DNA from: Thermoplasmata archaeon | Lineage (GTDB): Archaea > Thermoplasmatota > Thermoplasmata > Thermoplasmatales > Thermoplasmataceae | DNA: 7,279 nt | Assembly (NCBI GenBank): GCA_021797025.1 | Contig: JAKAAK010000161.1 | Span: forward strand, 1-7,279 | Direction of reading: 5' to 3' | Shown: positions 6,613-7,279 of the stretch, one piece after another | Position numbering within the stretch: the first letter of the stretch is position 1 | Layout of the letters: the number at the start of each line of letters is the position of its first letter | The notes under the pieces: generated by a model | The model's input: the letters and a program-made list of their open reading frames with translations, nothing else | Database searches by the model: none | What the model was told of the DNA's origin: nothing | Made by a program: the position numbers and the translations under genes

Positions 6613-7279
6613 TTATTTATTCTTATTGAACCTTGATATAAATAAAAAGAACGATATAGCAATAATGGCACCGATAATTTTAAAGTATATTAAATCTACG
6701 GTGATTAATCTGTAATAATATAACGTAAATACAGAGTAAAACACAATAATAGATATTATTAAAGAAATTTCAATTAATTTTAGATTTAATACATTTGTGT
6801 TTCTATTCACAAAGGAACTTACAGGATAAACAAAAATTGATGCGATGAATATAAATCCGAGAATTATGTAAGGGTGCTGTAAAAGAGGATTTATTACTTC
6901 TCTCCCGTTAACGGCAGAAATTGTGTATGAAATTCCCAGTGTCCCGTTCAGTACACTAGAATTAACATATATACCTGTTCCATCAGTCGAAAAATGGTAC
7001 TTAGAATTACCAGTTACATTTAATTCCGTTGTCTTACCATCAATTGATACATATATGTTTGAAGCTTTGTGAATTTTGTCGGAGTTAAAAACAAAGGATA
7101 TTCTGGGTGCTAATTTTTCTTCTATAGAACTGTATATTTTGCTAATAGAATATCCGTAGGAATCAGCACCAGTTCCATTGTATATTTTTACTACATAAGA
7201 ATATGAATTTGTTGTATTTTCAACTGGAAATGTCAATCCCCCCGGGATCACCTGAAGACCATAACCACAGATAATAGGT
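6613..7279 (-). CDS. Membrane-anchored surface protein, C-terminal part (5' end beyond the window)
   Basis: The reading frame stays open from its TAA stop to the right edge, so the true start lies outside. The GTG at 7251 has no ribosome binding site or TATA box in front and is probably internal. Numbering from that GTG, residues 1-125 form a hydrophilic, beta-rich, presumably extracytoplasmic region with five N-X-S/T sites (N12, N25, N78, N97, N102). Three hydrophobic helices follow at about 128-148, 157-182 and 184-206, ending in the basic tail SRFNKNK. A visible 221 residues of an exported domain plus three closing helices suggests a larger surface or envelope protein, possibly itself glycosylated. 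I do not recognise the family and no catalytic motif is visible. It is transcribed towards the transposase remnant. A G6 tract on the coding strand (7238-7243) is unusual in this AT-rich setting. Confidence 0.7.
   Translation of the reverse strand, partial: PIICGYGLQVIPGGLTFPVENTTNSYSYVVKIYNGTGADSYGYSISKIYSSIEEKLAPRISFVFNSDKIHKASNIYVSIDGKTTELNVTGNSKYHFSTDGTGIYVNSSVLNGTLGISYTISAVNGREVINPLLQHPYIILGFIFIASIFVYPVSSFVNRNTNVLNLKLIEISLIISIIVFYSVFTLYYYRLITVDLIYFKIIGAIIAISFFLFISRFNKNK

Overview
This is an AT-rich stretch (roughly one third G+C by eye) that looks archaeal, most likely from the Thermoplasmata (a Ferroplasma-, Acidiplasma- or Picrophilus-like organism). Four observations point that way. 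Three of the genes have a TATA-like box about 25-30 bases before an ATG with little or no leader. The two large membrane proteins belong to the DUF2079 family, which is common in archaea. The exported domains are rich in N-X-S/T glycosylation sites. The decayed transposase in the right part resembles IS5-like elements that I associate with this order. The assignment to an order is an inference, made without any database search.

Layout, left to right. Bases 1-308 hold no intact gene, but fragments read like decayed coding sequence and a promoter precedes the first gene. Two tandem plus-strand genes (309-1943 and 2124-3776) encode paralogous multi-pass DUF2079 membrane proteins, probably GT-C-fold glycosyltransferases. 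Each has its own promoter-like element in front. A 327-base convergent spacer follows, with T-tracts that could end transcription from both sides. A minus-strand GT4 (GT-B fold) glycosyltransferase occupies 4104-5168. It shares a divergent 161-base promoter region with a plus-strand GT2 (GT-A fold) glycosyltransferase at 5330-6247. Next comes a badly decayed IS5-like transposase fragment (about 6294-6561). Last is the C-terminal part of a minus-strand membrane-anchored, sequon-rich surface protein that runs off the right edge (6613-7279).

Taken together, the window is best read as part of an accessory cell-surface glycosylation region. Cytoplasmic GT2 and GT4 enzymes would build lipid-linked sugars. 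The GT-C-like membrane proteins may act on lipid-linked donors on the outer face. The sequon-rich proteins are plausible glycosylation targets. The transposase remnant, and perhaps the left flank, suggest past rearrangement, as is usual for such regions. I see no CRISPR array, tRNA, rRNA, toxin-antitoxin pair or recognisable defence system, and nothing that clearly makes a new kind of system. The most notable points are the missing His-Phe segment and the extra C-terminal domain of the first DUF2079 protein, and the variant nucleotide-binding loop of the GT2 enzyme.
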